Both the position numbers and the translations under genes were made by a program. This document shows positions 5,544-5,904 of a stretch of 5,904 bases of DNA, in pieces. The notes beneath the pieces were generated by a model, which worked only from the letters and a program-made list of their open reading frames with translations, was not told the DNA's origin and searched no databases. Source of the DNA: Candidatus Woesearchaeota archaeon (GTDB lineage: Archaea; Nanobdellota; Nanobdellia; Woesearchaeales; BM511); NCBI GenBank assembly GCA_018221175.1, contig JAAOYE010000064.1:1-5904 (forward strand), written 5' to 3'. Positions within the stretch are counted from its first letter, which is position 1, and every line of letters starts with the position of its first letter.

Positions 5544-5904
5544 AACATCCGCCAACCATTCCTGGCAGCTCTTTTAGTGAAGATGTGTCGCCTCCTGCAA
5601 CACTCATTCCTGCTTTTATCATGTCTCTTGGAAAAAAGAGAGTTTTCCACAGCATCACTTCTCTTAGTATCTCGCCATCGCTATAGTCTGTGTAAGCTGA
5701 CAGATACAACGCAATGCTTAATAGTGCGGGGTTGTGCTGGCACCCGCATGCTGAATTTCCTTTTTTGTCTATCCCTATTGTCTGGAGTCCGCAGCAGTAC
5801 TCGCATGATATGCCAACAGGTTTTGATGCAAGATTCATGAAGCGCGAAAATCCTTCTGGATTGTTTTGCTCCACCTCTGCTTTTAATCCGCGATACATTC
5901 TTGC
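5542..5904 (-). CDS. Cys-rich PCYCGC-like domain protein with KELPxMVGGC C-terminal tail (5' end outside window)
   Basis: The reading frame is open to the window edge (A-R before the first Met at 5898). That Met has no ribosome site, so the true start is probably upstream and the gene is partial; such proteins usually carry an N-terminal signal anchor. Numbering from Met 5898, residues 14-25 (PEGFSRFMNLAS) lead into a compact cysteine cluster: C32-E-Y-C35-C36-G, then A-C51-G-C53-Q-H55-N. A helical part, PALLSIALYL and SDGEILREVMLWKTLFFP (57-90), follows. The CxxCC...CGCxH arrangement resembles the PCYCGC family of exported proteins of unknown function and suggests a bound metal (Zn or Cu) or a redox cluster. 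The last 13 residues, SSLKELPGMVGGC, form the tail shared with the next gene. Family resemblance is by eye. First gene of the visible operon. Confidence 0.7.
   Translation of the reverse strand, partial: ARMYRGLKAEVEQNNPEGFSRFMNLASKPVGISCEYCCGLQTIGIDKKGNSACGCQHNPALLSIALYLSAYTDYSDGEILREVMLWKTLFFPRDMIKAGMSVAGGDTSSLKELPGMVGGC

Noticed and set aside
5376..5840. 154-codon plus-strand open frame
   Set aside because: Antisense to the two Cys-tailed genes, which have good ribosome sites and meaningful motifs; the plus-strand translation is Leu/Cys-rich with no recognisable domain and no ribosome site.
1..5904. tRNA, rRNA, CRISPR array, insertion sequence, selenocysteine insertion
   Set aside because: No cloverleaf, regularly spaced repeat, transposase motif or terminal inverted repeat was seen on either strand, and no in-frame TGA interrupts an otherwise continuous conserved gene.

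Overview
AT-rich window in which every supported gene lies on the minus strand. Reading in transcription order (high to low coordinates), small and medium genes are packed tightly, with stops and starts overlapping or 4-14 nt apart and with GGAGGT/GGGGGTGA-type Shine-Dalgarno sites. The isolated genes are preceded by TATA-like boxes (TTTATATAA, ATATATAAG) about 40-50 nt before the start codon. Those boxes, the MerA-type flavoprotein, the CcdA/thioredoxin pairing and the many small one- or two-helix membrane proteins suggest an archaeon. A DPANN lineage such as Woesearchaeota is my best guess; this is inference, and no ribosomal marker is present. No tRNA, rRNA, CRISPR, insertion sequence or phage gene was seen.

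Layout. (1) 5904-2103 reads as one operon: a Cys-rich PCYCGC-like domain protein (cut by the window edge), a small membrane-anchored protein with a Ser/Thr linker, an anchored protein with three tandem thioredoxin-like modules, a CcdA-type thiol electron transporter, a secreted/anchored Met-rich protein with a C-terminal SHOCT segment, a two-helix membrane protein (DUF5676-like), and a 66-residue TRASH/YHS-like metal-binding protein. (2) 2042-1341, behind its own TATA box, encodes a multi-helix protein resembling the lycopene cyclase (CarR/CrtYc-CrtYd) domain family, with a visible internal duplication. (3) 1340-1160 is a gap holding a second TATA box and a possible 24-residue ORF. (4) 1159-1 is a second operon: DUF302 protein, class I SAM methyltransferase (METTL7-like), and the start of a mercuric-reductase-like flavoprotein, each overlapping the next by 8 nt.

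Working model (inference): an envelope thiol-redox and soft-metal (Cu/Hg-type) handling locus. CcdA would carry electrons across the membrane to the triple-thioredoxin protein, which would keep external Cys-rich proteins reduced. The Met-rich and TRASH proteins would bind metal outside and inside the cell, and the MerA-like enzyme would reduce it in the cytoplasm.

The most unusual observation is that the first two proteins of the operon, unrelated over the rest of their length, end in the same tail, S-S-[LI]-K-E-L-P-x-M-V-G-G-C-stop. It is conserved at protein level while most codons differ. The TRASH-like protein also ends in Gly-rich Ser-Cys.
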